Positions 45,121 through 53,031 of a stretch of 64,000 nucleotides of DNA are shown here, in pieces. Position 1 is the stretch's first letter; every line of letters starts with the position of its first letter. The DNA is taken from assembly GCF_002563635.1 (NCBI RefSeq), contig NZ_PDIZ01000001.1:3162001-3226000 (forward strand). Reading direction: 5' to 3'. A program made the position numbers and the translations under genes. This DNA is from Bacillus sp. es.036. Lineage in GTDB: Bacteria > Bacillota > Bacilli > Bacillales > Guptibacillaceae. Below the pieces are notes generated by a model. It had not been told where the DNA came from. It saw only the letters and a list, made by a program, of their open reading frames with translations, and did no database searches.

Positions 45121-46155
45121 CTAGTAGTTATAAATCTGCTCCGGCAAATGATCATAAACCGCCGGATCTGCCTGATTAATAGAACGATCTGCAATCGCCT
45201 CGGCCGTTGTGCTCATCGCAAGAAAAGCCTGTTTTATGAGGTACCCATTTGATTTCTGTCCAAGGACGTATGGCTCATAGTTTCCGTCTGCCATCCCTCT
45301 CATTTCAAATAGTATGACGGGAATATCATATTGGAGAGCCATGGCATTCGAAGCCACATTTGGATTTTGGGTTGGCTCATCATACTTGAATACATGAGAC
45401 CATCCCTTTGACTCTAGTCCCTGGTAGAGAACAGTCGCTAATTGTTTTGATTGTTCTTTTACTTCTTGTGTGACCTCAGAACTTTGCGGCGTTAAAAGCG
45501 ATCCTGATGTTGGCTTTCCATCATACTCTTCTTGCGTGCCCTGGTGATGGAAATCGATCATATAATCAATGTTATACTTCGATAGCACATTTTCGTGTAA
45601 AGCCTTTGTTTCAGGAGCTACTTTATTCACATGATCGCGATTAAGATCGAGTCTATCGGCATTATACCTCGTTAAATTGCGCCCACTAGCTAAATAATTT
45701 GCAAGCTCAAAATTCACATCTCCCATCGCACCATCCGCATTGTACATTGGGAGTATTAAAATATTCACATTCTCAAGCAGTTCTTGATTACCCTGACTAT
45801 TTGAACCAAGGTGACGAATATAATCTAGCGCCCCTTCTGTCGTGAGCGCTTCGTTCCCATGCTGCTGTGTGAGAAATAGAATCGTAGGATTTTCTGGATT
45901 CGTTATGTATTTGACTAGATAGATATCGCGCTCCTTGGTCGTCTTTCCGATAACCTCCAGATCCATATTCTCTTGTTTTTGATTCTCTTTCACTAGAAAG
46001 TTAGACATCTCTTCATAAGTCGTTAACATCGCTGTTTGAACCGTTTCTTTTCCGTTCACATCCGGACCATTTCCTTGTGCTAATGAAGGGACGCCTGCAA
46101 TTGTAGTGCTAGCAATAACGGCAGAAAGTGTTAAGGTGAAAATTTTCTTTTTCAA
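45121..46155 (-). CDS. Secreted M14 zinc carboxypeptidase
   Basis: 344 residues. Signal peptide MKKKIFTLTLSAVIASTTIAG with cleavage near residue 26 (SLAQG). The zinc ligands fit TQQHGNEAL (HxxE) and DFHHQGT; the catalytic Glu is in VILFEMRGM. Substrates of secreted M14 enzymes include peptide C-termini, peptidoglycan stems and gamma-glutamyl bonds; the gamma-PGA operon in this window makes the last worth testing, but nothing in the sequence proves it. The start is TTG with GGAG 10 nt upstream. Confidence 0.85.
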   Translation of the reverse strand: MKKKIFTLTLSAVIASTTIAGVPSLAQGNGPDVNGKETVQTAMLTTYEEMSNFLVKENQKQENMDLEVIGKTTKERDIYLVKYITNPENPTILFLTQQHGNEALTTEGALDYIRHLGSNSQGNQELLENVNILILPMYNADGAMGDVNFELANYLASGRNLTRYNADRLDLNRDHVNKVAPETKALHENVLSKYNIDYMIDFHHQGTQEEYDGKPTSGSLLTPQSSEVTQEVKEQSKQLATVLYQGLESKGWSHVFKYDEPTQNPNVASNAMALQYDIPVILFEMRGMADGNYEPYVLGQKSNGYLIKQAFLAMSTTAEAIADRSINQADPAVYDHLPEQIYNY

Positions 46156-46305
46156 GCTTTCTCAGCTCCTTTATGATTTTGTATAACGTTCATAAAGTAT
46201 CCGATTCTAGAGATGTCAGTTATTCCCTGCAGTTCTATGCGAAAAGTGGAGGAAAGGCCTATCCCTTGGGAGCTTTCGGTTTTAAATCACCAACTAAAGC
46301 ACTAA

Positions 46306-46332
46306 GAATCGGTGGGACGGTTCTCCCGATTC
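46306..46332. repeat. REP-like element A at the 3' end of the transposase gene
   Basis: GAATCGG and CCGATTC form a hairpin enclosing GGGACGGTTCT. It touches the transposase stop codon. Shares GAATCGGTGGG and GGGACGGTTC with element B (reverse orientation). Confidence 0.6.
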
Positions 46333-47107
46333 ACGCCCTAAAAATCAATGACTGCGAAACACCTAATATTCTTGCCATCTGCCGTTGCGATATCCCTTTG
46401 ATTCGTTTTAACTCTCTTATCAAGGGATCTCTTCTCTCTTTAGGAAGGCTCTTTACTTGAGCGATTTCCACTACACCAAGACTTCTTTTTATGAGAACTC
46501 TCGCTTCATCATCGGTCAATCTTCTTATTTCATCGTTTACATCTTCTAAACAACAATCATCAGTGATTCGTTCATTAAACTCCCTAAATTGGCCAATAGC
46601 TAAACGGCGATCATGACCATAGAATTTCAGGATATAATCACAATCTAGCCATTTCGTTTTGGAATAACCCCGATAATATTCCGTACAACTGCTCCATGGC
46701 CAATCATCTACACTCCTAACCATCCGCGCTTTCAGTGGATTTTGGTGGATGTAGCGCACCACGGTAAGAAGGTATTTGACTGTCTCCACATTTTCACTTT
46801 TAAACCGATCTTCGAAGAGATGTCCAGATGTACGATATTTAAAATGATAGGTTTGGACAAAGCTTATGGCGAGGCGTTTTAACGTAAGAGAAATTTCTTC
46901 GTTTCCTTCCTTTAATAGAAGATGGATATGATTGTTCATAAGGCACCAGGCATAGCATTTCATTTCGTACAACAGGGCGTATTTTTCAAGCGCGTTAAGA
47001 AATCGAATCCGATCATGATCATCATGAAAAATTTCTTGGCGATTGGCTCCTCTAAAAATGACGTGATAAATCGATGTTTTGCTTCTTTTTCTTGCTTCTC
47101 GTGGCAT
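46331..47107 (-). CDS. REP-associated tyrosine transposase (RAYT, Y1 HUH family)
   Basis: 258 residues. HUH motif WCLMNNHIHLLLKEG and the catalytic tyrosine region VVRYIHQNPLKARMV, with GHLFEDRFKSE between them, define the TnpA_REP group. A C-terminal extension (ISQRQMARILGVSQSLIFRA) looks like a small HTH, as in the longer Bacillus RAYTs. Such single-copy transposases process REP hairpins instead of moving as full insertion sequences. REP-like elements lie on both sides (46306, 47681) and further out (50.8-50.9 kb). Confidence 0.88.
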   Translation of the reverse strand: MPREARKRSKTSIYHVIFRGANRQEIFHDDHDRIRFLNALEKYALLYEMKCYAWCLMNNHIHLLLKEGNEEISLTLKRLAISFVQTYHFKYRTSGHLFEDRFKSENVETVKYLLTVVRYIHQNPLKARMVRSVDDWPWSSCTEYYRGYSKTKWLDCDYILKFYGHDRRLAIGQFREFNERITDDCCLEDVNDEIRRLTDDEARVLIKRSLGVVEIAQVKSLPKERRDPLIRELKRIKGISQRQMARILGVSQSLIFRA

Positions 47108-47232
47108 GATTACTCTCCCTATTCGATTTGTCGAGGTGGAATTTCTGAATTGATTGTCAGAGCATATAGGATTTGTATACTTCTCAAATTAACGGGGACG
47201 ATTGAGATAGAGTTAGGTAACGCGAGGATGAG

Positions 47233-47382
47233 ATGATTGTCAGAAGAGACGGCTTGGATATCAATCTAGTAGATGAAAATGAGATTAAAATTTGGAATGA
47301 AAATAAGTTAATGAGTGGTAGGTTCGGCTTTTGCAAAACGGAGTTAGGGATTGGAGGAAACGAAGTCATAGTACTTAGATAA
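47233..47382 (+). CDS. Possible 49-aa hypothetical protein
   Basis: ATG preceded by GAGGA opens 49 codons (MIVRRDGLDINLVDENEI...) to TAA. Amino-acid composition looks protein-like but there is no family resemblance and no clear promoter. It could be a fragment left by rearrangement beside the transposase. Confidence 0.25.
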   Translation: MIVRRDGLDINLVDENEIKIWNENKLMSGRFGFCKTELGIGGNEVIVLR

Positions 47383-47513
47383 GATTTTTTATGAGCTTAA
47401 GATTTAGTTCAATGGGGAGCTCACCTCCTGATTATTTCTATTTCATTAACTTATTCTTTCATCTTATAAAATTCCCTTCATCTGTATGGAGATATTATGA
47501 TATATCTGTTTAT

Positions 47514-47547
47514 GCCCAGTTAATCAAACGTTTGTTTAACTGGGCAT
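47514..47547. terminator. Hairpin built on dispersed palindrome copy 3
   Basis: TGCCCAG and CTGGGCA extend the palindrome TTAATCAAACGTTTGTTTAA (47521-47540) into a stem with arms of about 17 nt, followed by ATTTGCTATCTTTTT. It may terminate the small frame at 47.3 kb. Stretch 47108-47799 otherwise holds a REP-like element and a Fur-type promoter. Confidence 0.5.
47521..47541. repeat. Dispersed palindrome copy 3
   Basis: TTAATCAAACGTTTGTTTAAC, identical to the 36.0 kb copy; here it is the core of a longer hairpin. Confidence 0.6.
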
Positions 47548-47680
47548 TTGCTATCTTTTTAAGTTATTAAGAACTTTTCGATCCTCTTCCCCAAAAAAGC
47601 TGAATCGCTCGCTAAATATGAAAGATTGATCTTTGTTCTTTGACTGTTATTTCTAGTCTTCTCCTTATAATGAATCACAC

Positions 47681-47709
47681 GAACCGTCCCTACTATTCCC
47701 CACCGATTC
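47681..47709. repeat. REP-like element B
   Basis: GAACCGTCCC ... CCCCACCGATTC, the reverse orientation of element A with about 10 extra central bases. Together A and B bracket the transposase gene as inverted ends about 1.4 kb apart. Confidence 0.6.
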
Positions 47710-47720
47710 TCATTTTCCGT

Positions 47721-47749
47721 TTGACAATGAGAATCATTCTCTATATGCT
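47721..47749 (+). promoter_or_regulatory. Fur-box promoter of the iron-linked lipoprotein gene
   Basis: GACAATGAGAATCATTCTC (47723-47741) matches 16 of 19 positions of the Fur consensus GATAATGATAATCATTATC. It overlaps -35 TTGACA (47721-47726) and ends just before a -10 TATGCT (47744-47749) at 17-nt spacing, so Fur would block the promoter when iron is plentiful. Confidence 0.8.
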
Positions 47750-47799
47750 AATGATGAAATGATAACGATTACTACATAGAAAATAGGGGGAAACAAAAC

Positions 47800-48981
47800 G
47801 TGTTGAAACATAAGATCTTATATTTATTTCTTGCTCTAGGACTTGTTCTAGCTGCTTGTGGACAATCAAATGGTAATTCTTCCAATGAAAGTGCTTCTGA
47901 TGAAAAATCAGAACAGAATAGCACAGAAAAAGCGGATGAAGAGAATGGAGAAGAAAAGGAAGAAGATGCTGATTTCATTTCTTCATTTGAAGAAGGAAAA
48001 GCCGAACTAGAGAAAGCTTCCGAAGGTGAAGAGGTAGACTATCAAGCTGTGATTGATCTTTATAATAGCGATTTAAAACCTCTTGTTGAGCAAAGAGAAG
48101 GTGAAATGGATCAACAGATCTCTTCTGCTCTAGAAGCTGGAAAATCTGGTGACCTAGATGGCGAAGTTGTGAAACAAATTTACGATAAGCTGATGCAAAA
48201 GGTTTTCTATTTAACGGTAAAGCATGAGTTTAATGAAGTTAAGGAAAACTGGGGCAATACAGAAGAAGTGAACAAAGAAATTGAAGAAGCAAAAGAATAC
48301 TATGAAGTGTTAAAAGGAACGGTCGAAAAACGCGATGCTGCATACGATACATCGATGGTTTCTCAAATCGACGGTGGTTTCAGTGACATGCAAACCGCTG
48401 TAGAAAACGATGATAACCTTCAGTTTGTACTCGCAACCCAAATGGTCGATAAGACGTTGATGAAGACGTTCTACCTTGCAACTGGCGCTCTTCCTGAAGG
48501 GTATGCCACAAAAGCGGCGAAGGAAGCAAAAGAAGATCCTGAACACGCTCGTGTTGAACAAGCAGAAGGATGGGCATTCTATCAATCGATTTCAAATTAC
48601 ATTACGAACCACGCTGAAGAAGATGCAGCACTAATCGAGAAGAACTTTAGTCTTGAAAACGATGTAGCAGAGATCGACCCAGAAGCTGTTAACCATGCGT
48701 TTATTCGTGGCTTCTCAAAAGTAGCCCTTCATGAATATGAAGAAAGCGAAGAAGAATGGGGAGAAGATAAATCCACGATTACTGCTCTAGAAGGTGCTCT
48801 CTTCATCGATATGATTTCAAGCGACATCAAGCGCATGGAAGGTGAAGAAGCTTACAATACTCTTTCTGCCCATGCTCAGTCTTATCTTGAAGCGGTTAAA
48901 TCCGATGAAAAAGAAAAGGCAATGGAAGAGCTGAAGGCAATCGAAGAAACGTTGAATATGGTTATTGAGAAAGCGGAATAA
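47800..48981 (+). CDS. Fur-regulated lipoprotein, possible iron-uptake component
   Basis: 393 residues. Signal and lipobox LFLALGLVLAAC are followed by a low-complexity Ser/Asn/Glu linker to about residue 60, then an all-helical body. Two halves look related (Q-VIDLYNSDL...FYLTVKHEF-EVKENWG and EGWAFYQSISNY...KVALHEYEESEEEWG). Helical, Glu-rich lipoproteins behind a Fur box recall imelysin/EfeO-type or FTR1 extracytoplasmic domains, but I cannot assign a family. GTG start, AGGGGG 9 nt upstream. Confidence 0.7.
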   Translation: MLKHKILYLFLALGLVLAACGQSNGNSSNESASDEKSEQNSTEKADEENGEEKEEDADFISSFEEGKAELEKASEGEEVDYQAVIDLYNSDLKPLVEQREGEMDQQISSALEAGKSGDLDGEVVKQIYDKLMQKVFYLTVKHEFNEVKENWGNTEEVNKEIEEAKEYYEVLKGTVEKRDAAYDTSMVSQIDGGFSDMQTAVENDDNLQFVLATQMVDKTLMKTFYLATGALPEGYATKAAKEAKEDPEHARVEQAEGWAFYQSISNYITNHAEEDAALIEKNFSLENDVAEIDPEAVNHAFIRGFSKVALHEYEESEEEWGEDKSTITALEGALFIDMISSDIKRMEGEEAYNTLSAHAQSYLEAVKSDEKEKAMEELKAIEETLNMVIEKAE

Positions 48982-48989
48982 ATGTGTAG

Positions 48990-49025
48990 AAGTACCTTTT
49001 CCTTATAGGAAGAGGTACTTTTTTT
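48990..49025 (+). terminator. Terminator of the Fur-regulated gene
   Basis: AAGTACCT and AGGTACTT close a stem that continues through TTCC/GGAA and is followed by eight T residues. Confidence 0.85.
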
Positions 49026-49111
49026 ATGAGGGGGATTGTTTGACTTACGAATACGATGTTTAAGTGTTTACTAGTAATCACAAATGCCACGAGTCGATTA
49101 ATTTGTTGTCC

Positions 49112-49163
49112 TTGGTGGTTCTCCCCTATTTCCGCCAATCAAGAGAACCGTTCATTGATTCCA
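49112..49163. repeat. Degenerate REP-like pair E
   Basis: GGTTCTC (49117-49123) and GAGAACC (49143-49149) are inverted, and GAACCGTTCATTGATTCC resembles the REP core GAACCGTCCCC...GATTC. Probably an eroded copy. Confidence 0.3.
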
Positions 49164-49307
49164 TCAGGCCACGTCGGCGCTACGAATAAATACTTAACTC
49201 ATTCATATGATTAACATAGCTCTTAAGCAGATGTTAATTATCAATCCGATTGGGTTTTTCATTAGAACTGTCCTAGAACATCACTAATCATTTAAGGAGG
49301 TGGTTTC

Positions 49308-50405
49308 GTGGGATTCTTCATTATTCCTTTCTTAATAGCGTTACTTTCCACTCCAATCCTATTTATTATTGGAATTGTGTTGTATTTTACGAAAAACAAA
49401 AACGCAAAGAAATTTCTTTGGTCAGCAGTTATTGCATTATTAGCAGCAATACCCAGTCTTATTCTATCTACTAGCCCAGGAGTTTGGGTTTCATCTTTCT
49501 TACTAATCATCCTATCCGCTTTGATTTATTGGTCAATATCCATTTGGAGGGAAAAACAACCAATTGTAGTGGAAAAGTATCTTAAACGTTTTTATCAGTT
49601 TATTAAAAAGGGTGGGATCGCTTTAGCCTTTCTACTGTGTATAATGGTGAGTTCTTTATTTGGTGTTATGTTCGGATTGAATAGAAATATAGAAGAAGAT
49701 GCCAGTAAAGAGTATAAAGAACTTACGGAAGAAATCGAGTCAGCAGAAACCAAATTAGTGTCTATTAATGAAGAACTAAGTAATCACGAAAAAACAAAAT
49801 CTGCTAAGGAGCGTTATGAGGATCTTCAAAATAAGATTAATGAAACTGAAAGCAAGTTAGAAAGCTTAAGCAAAAAAGTGAAAACATCAGATGATACCAT
49901 TACATCTGAGAAAGATGAACTGGAAACTGTACAAAAAGAACGAGAAGCTGAATCCTCTAAATTAGCTGCACTACAAAAGGATAAAGACGAACTCACTAAA
50001 GAAATTGACACCCTATCAAACAATCTTAAAGAAACAAAAAAGGAATTAGATAGCATCACTAGCGACCTGGACACGAATAAAAAAGAACTAAATCAAGTAA
50101 ATGAAACGATTAAATCTAAAGAGAGTATTCTTAAAGATATCGAGAATGTGATTACACAAAAAAAAGAAGAGCCAATCACTCTTATTGCAGGGCAGTATGT
50201 TGTAGGTAAAGATGTCCCAGAAGGGCGTTATCAGGTTACTAATGTGGGTGATGGATCAAACTTCTTTGTGATGGATTCAGACGGAAGTACCACCGTTAAC
50301 ACGATTCTAGGAGACGGGGTAGGTGATGGTGATTATGTTTTCTATACCTTTAACGGGGACTTAATTGAAACACGCGCAAAAGTAAAATTAATTCCCATTG
50401 AATAG
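49308..50405 (+). CDS. Membrane protein with coiled coil and C-terminal beta domain
   Basis: 365 residues. Hydrophobic segments at about 4-24, 36-54, 58-76 and 103-125 are followed by a long coiled coil (about 130-285, heptads of Glu/Lys/Leu) and a C-terminal beta domain starting LIAGQYVVGKDVPEGRYQV. The GxYxVGxDxPxGxY pattern recurs at the end of many Firmicute surface proteins, of unknown role. GTG start with a strong AAGGAGGTGG. It stands alone between the Fur gene and the toxin locus. Confidence 0.65.
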   Translation: MGFFIIPFLIALLSTPILFIIGIVLYFTKNKNAKKFLWSAVIALLAAIPSLILSTSPGVWVSSFLLIILSALIYWSISIWREKQPIVVEKYLKRFYQFIKKGGIALAFLLCIMVSSLFGVMFGLNRNIEEDASKEYKELTEEIESAETKLVSINEELSNHEKTKSAKERYEDLQNKINETESKLESLSKKVKTSDDTITSEKDELETVQKEREAESSKLAALQKDKDELTKEIDTLSNNLKETKKELDSITSDLDTNKKELNQVNETIKSKESILKDIENVITQKKEEPITLIAGQYVVGKDVPEGRYQVTNVGDGSNFFVMDSDGSTTVNTILGDGVGDGDYVFYTFNGDLIETRAKVKLIPIE

Positions 50406-50467
50406 TTTCGGAACCAATTAGGCAGTTCTCATAAAACAGCATAGCACAACAATCTATGCTGTTTCAC

Positions 50468-50752
50468 CTACAGCCCAAACAAATAAATCACTCCTACCAC
50501 AACGATAGCCATACCGACGATAATGGCCAGCCCCAAATGATATAAAGCACGTTTCTGATTCCCCTCTGCCCGTTCGTTCAATCCATAACGTAGAATTCGA
50601 ATAAACCAGTACGTCGTGAAGAGGCATGTAGCTAAAAGATTATTATGAGTGTTCGAATCGAACATTAATACAATATAACTAGCAATTAAAGCAACATTAA
50701 TGAAACTCCACATTATTTTACTGCGATTGTTTTTTATAGTTTGTTTGTTCAT
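50468..50752 (-). CDS. Small membrane protein beside the TslA-like toxin
   Basis: 94 residues, same length and layout as its paralogue at 37422-37706: basic start NKQTIKNNRSK, three hydrophobic segments, ERAEGNQKRALYHLG, and ending VVVGVIYLFGL. The ATG at 50752 is preferred because AAAAGGGG lies 6 nt upstream. It is downstream of the lipase-toxin gene in the same direction but separated by about 160 nt holding two REP-like elements. Confidence 0.6.
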   Translation of the reverse strand: MNKQTIKNNRSKIMWSFINVALIASYIVLMFDSNTHNNLLATCLFTTYWFIRILRYGLNERAEGNQKRALYHLGLAIIVGMAIVVVGVIYLFGL

Positions 50753-50776
50753 CTGCATCCCCTTTTTTGGATTGTT

Positions 50777-50804
50777 GGCATCGCTGGGACGGTTCTGTTG
50801 ATTC
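50777..50804. repeat. REP-like element C
   Basis: GCATCGCTGGGACGGTTCTG ... GATTC, sharing GGGACGGTTCT with elements A and D. In inverted orientation to D, 70 nt away. Confidence 0.5.
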
Positions 50805-50875
50805 AATACCATAAATAAAAAGAACAATAACTATTGAATAATCATTGTTCCTTCTAAATATAGATTGCATCATGA

Positions 50876-50903
50876 GAACCGTCCCCAACGATTCCAGCGA
50901 TTC
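50876..50903. repeat. REP-like element D
   Basis: GAACCGTCCCCAACGATTCC then AGCGATTC, ending 6 nt before the stop codon of the toxin gene. With C it forms a BIME-like inverted pair. Confidence 0.55.
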
Positions 50904-50909
50904 CCCCTG

Positions 50910-52997
50910 TTAAAAAATCGTCCCTCTCTCAACCTGTGAGTGAAACAATTTAAGGTTCTCCACCACCTGTTCTGACTCTTCGACAAGGGCTTCCACTGAT
51001 ACTGCTTTTTGATGGGAAAGCTGGTTGATGATATCTGAGAATAAGAGAATCATTTCTTCTAAGATCGTGTTCGAACTTAAATTGTACAAGCGAACGTCTT
51101 GATATTTACTAATGTTAAACAGTGCTGTATCAATATAAGGCTTGAAGCGATCGATCAGATCTGGGAAATTGGTTAACAACTGCTGAGTTCCTTCTTCAAG
51201 TCCTTCCACCATATTTTGTAGTTGCTCTAATGGCGTGAGCGTAATGGAAATGAGTTCATTAATATGTTCATCAAAGTTACTAAATAAACCTACCAATTTT
51301 GCTGGTAGAGAGGATGTAGCTTGGACGTTAATGAATCGGATTGTTTGAATCAATAGAGTCAATGAATTCCTGAATAAAGAAAGGACACTCTTGATGGAGG
51401 AAAGAGGCGGAATAATTAACTGCCAAATCGCTTGGATAAATGTCTCCGTTCCTTCTTCCAATACCTTTTCTTTAATCGAGAGACCGTTTGGTAAATAGCG
51501 AGAGTTCAGTAAACGTGATTTTTCTACTTTAGATATTTTCCCTATGTCTTGAACCTGATTCACTTTAGACTTAATGGAATCAGCTAAAGATAATTCTCGA
51601 TCAAAAAGGGAAGCTGCGGTTTCCGAAACACTTGTTCCAAAACTCATGATTTGCTGTGACAATAGTCCGTTATTTTGGTTAATGATTTCATAATGAGAGG
51701 CTAATTCCCCAACCACAGCATCGTAGATAAAATCTGTTCCTCCCTCAAATAATTCAGGTAGTTTCTCTTCTCTTATGTAAGTGACATGCTGTACTAGATC
51801 TTCAAATGAACTTTCGATCTCATTAATTTTTTTGTGAATTTCTCCAAAAATACTTTCCACACTCACATTCATCTTAAAAACATGTTCAGCAATTTCTGCT
51901 GGAGGAGAATTTAGGAATGCATTCAGGCTTCTAAAACGATCCTCAGCCATAATTAACATTGTTCTCATACTATCCAGTTCAAACTCGACAAGGTACCCTG
52001 TTGCAGTAATACTTTTTAAGACAGGTGACGAAGTTAGTTCCTTCACAAACGTAGAGAACGTTTCTTTTAAATTTGTTACACGTTCTTCAAATTTCGCTCT
52101 CTCGTCCTCGACGATACTAACGGAATTCCCCATGTATTCTGAAGAAAGGGATAAGCGACTTCCAACCAAATCATAGATTCCTTGATAGAGCGTATTGATC
52201 GTATCAGCATTCAATTCAATTCGACTTGAATTTCCTCCGTGAAGGGACTCTCCTGTCCAAATACTAGTGACAATGTGTTCATCCGCACCAACGCGAATAA
52301 ACCCGTAACCCACATCGCCTTCTTCACCAACTTCTACTTGTTGAGCCTTCATATCACCTTCTAGATAACCAGTATGGTTAGCACCCAACAGAAGAGATCC
52401 TGTCGGCGTCCCCCCTCCTATCCGATATACTTTTCCTGGTATACGATCACCAAGATCCAAAGCTTCCTCTCCGTTTGTCAAAGGGTCATATTCCATAAAG
52501 TAATTGGTACTGTTCACGTTTAAGTTTGAAGAGGGGGTTAGTTCGCCAGGTAAAATGGCTGGGTTTAATGTTACACTTTTAACGTCTTGATTTTTTACAG
52601 CGATTGAGTTTGCAAGAGCACCTCCGAGAGAGTTGCCAGCTACGTAAGAGATATCGCCAAATTCTTTTTCCATCTTTTCAAAATAGATGGTCGCATCTTT
52701 TAATTGTTGGGGGACATCAGAACCAATTAGTTGTAAATCAGTAAATACGTCTTTCATGTCTTTTGGATTAGTTCCTACAAAAATTACTGCTACCTCGTTT
52801 GAATCTATGTCATCGGTGACCTTTTGAACAGTGAATGCATTTAAACCTGACGCCTTGAGGTCAATTCGATCAACAACTTGGTAAATGTTATTGTTTACTT
52901 TTAAAAGTTCTGTTAAAGATGGATCCCGATATGCATGAAAACCTGACAGTTCTACAAGATCCACATCATTAATTTTTTTGTGCTGAACAGCTTTCAA
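50910..52997 (-). CDS. Reverse-order lipase / LXG-like toxin (TslA-like)
   Basis: About 695 residues. The N-terminal ~270 residues are an alpha/beta-hydrolase: SYVAGNSLGGALA carries the nucleophile (Ser near 123-127), with candidate Asp in MEYDPLTNG and His in LGANHTGYL at suitable spacing. The C-terminal ~400 residues are a long helical, LXG-like region. Toxin domain first and secretion helix last is the arrangement of S. aureus TslA, a type VII-secreted lipase. The adjacent lipoprotein fits its immunity partner. A GTG at 53009 abuts AAAAGG, so TTG at 52997 (GGAGG 5 nt upstream) is preferred. No TlaA/TlaB-like adaptor genes are seen. Confidence 0.75.
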   Translation of the reverse strand: MKAVQHKKINDVDLVELSGFHAYRDPSLTELLKVNNNIYQVVDRIDLKASGLNAFTVQKVTDDIDSNEVAVIFVGTNPKDMKDVFTDLQLIGSDVPQQLKDATIYFEKMEKEFGDISYVAGNSLGGALANSIAVKNQDVKSVTLNPAILPGELTPSSNLNVNSTNYFMEYDPLTNGEEALDLGDRIPGKVYRIGGGTPTGSLLLGANHTGYLEGDMKAQQVEVGEEGDVGYGFIRVGADEHIVTSIWTGESLHGGNSSRIELNADTINTLYQGIYDLVGSRLSLSSEYMGNSVSIVEDERAKFEERVTNLKETFSTFVKELTSSPVLKSITATGYLVEFELDSMRTMLIMAEDRFRSLNAFLNSPPAEIAEHVFKMNVSVESIFGEIHKKINEIESSFEDLVQHVTYIREEKLPELFEGGTDFIYDAVVGELASHYEIINQNNGLLSQQIMSFGTSVSETAASLFDRELSLADSIKSKVNQVQDIGKISKVEKSRLLNSRYLPNGLSIKEKVLEEGTETFIQAIWQLIIPPLSSIKSVLSLFRNSLTLLIQTIRFINVQATSSLPAKLVGLFSNFDEHINELISITLTPLEQLQNMVEGLEEGTQQLLTNFPDLIDRFKPYIDTALFNISKYQDVRLYNLSSNTILEEMILLFSDIINQLSHQKAVSVEALVEESEQVVENLKLFHSQVERGTIF

Positions 52998-53031
52998 GTA
53001 TACCTCCACCTTTTCAAATTATATTAAAATC

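Noticed and set aside
47564-47575. GTTATTAAGAAC as a further SinR box
   Set aside because: Only one arm matches and it is not placed before a gene start; likely chance in AT-rich DNA.
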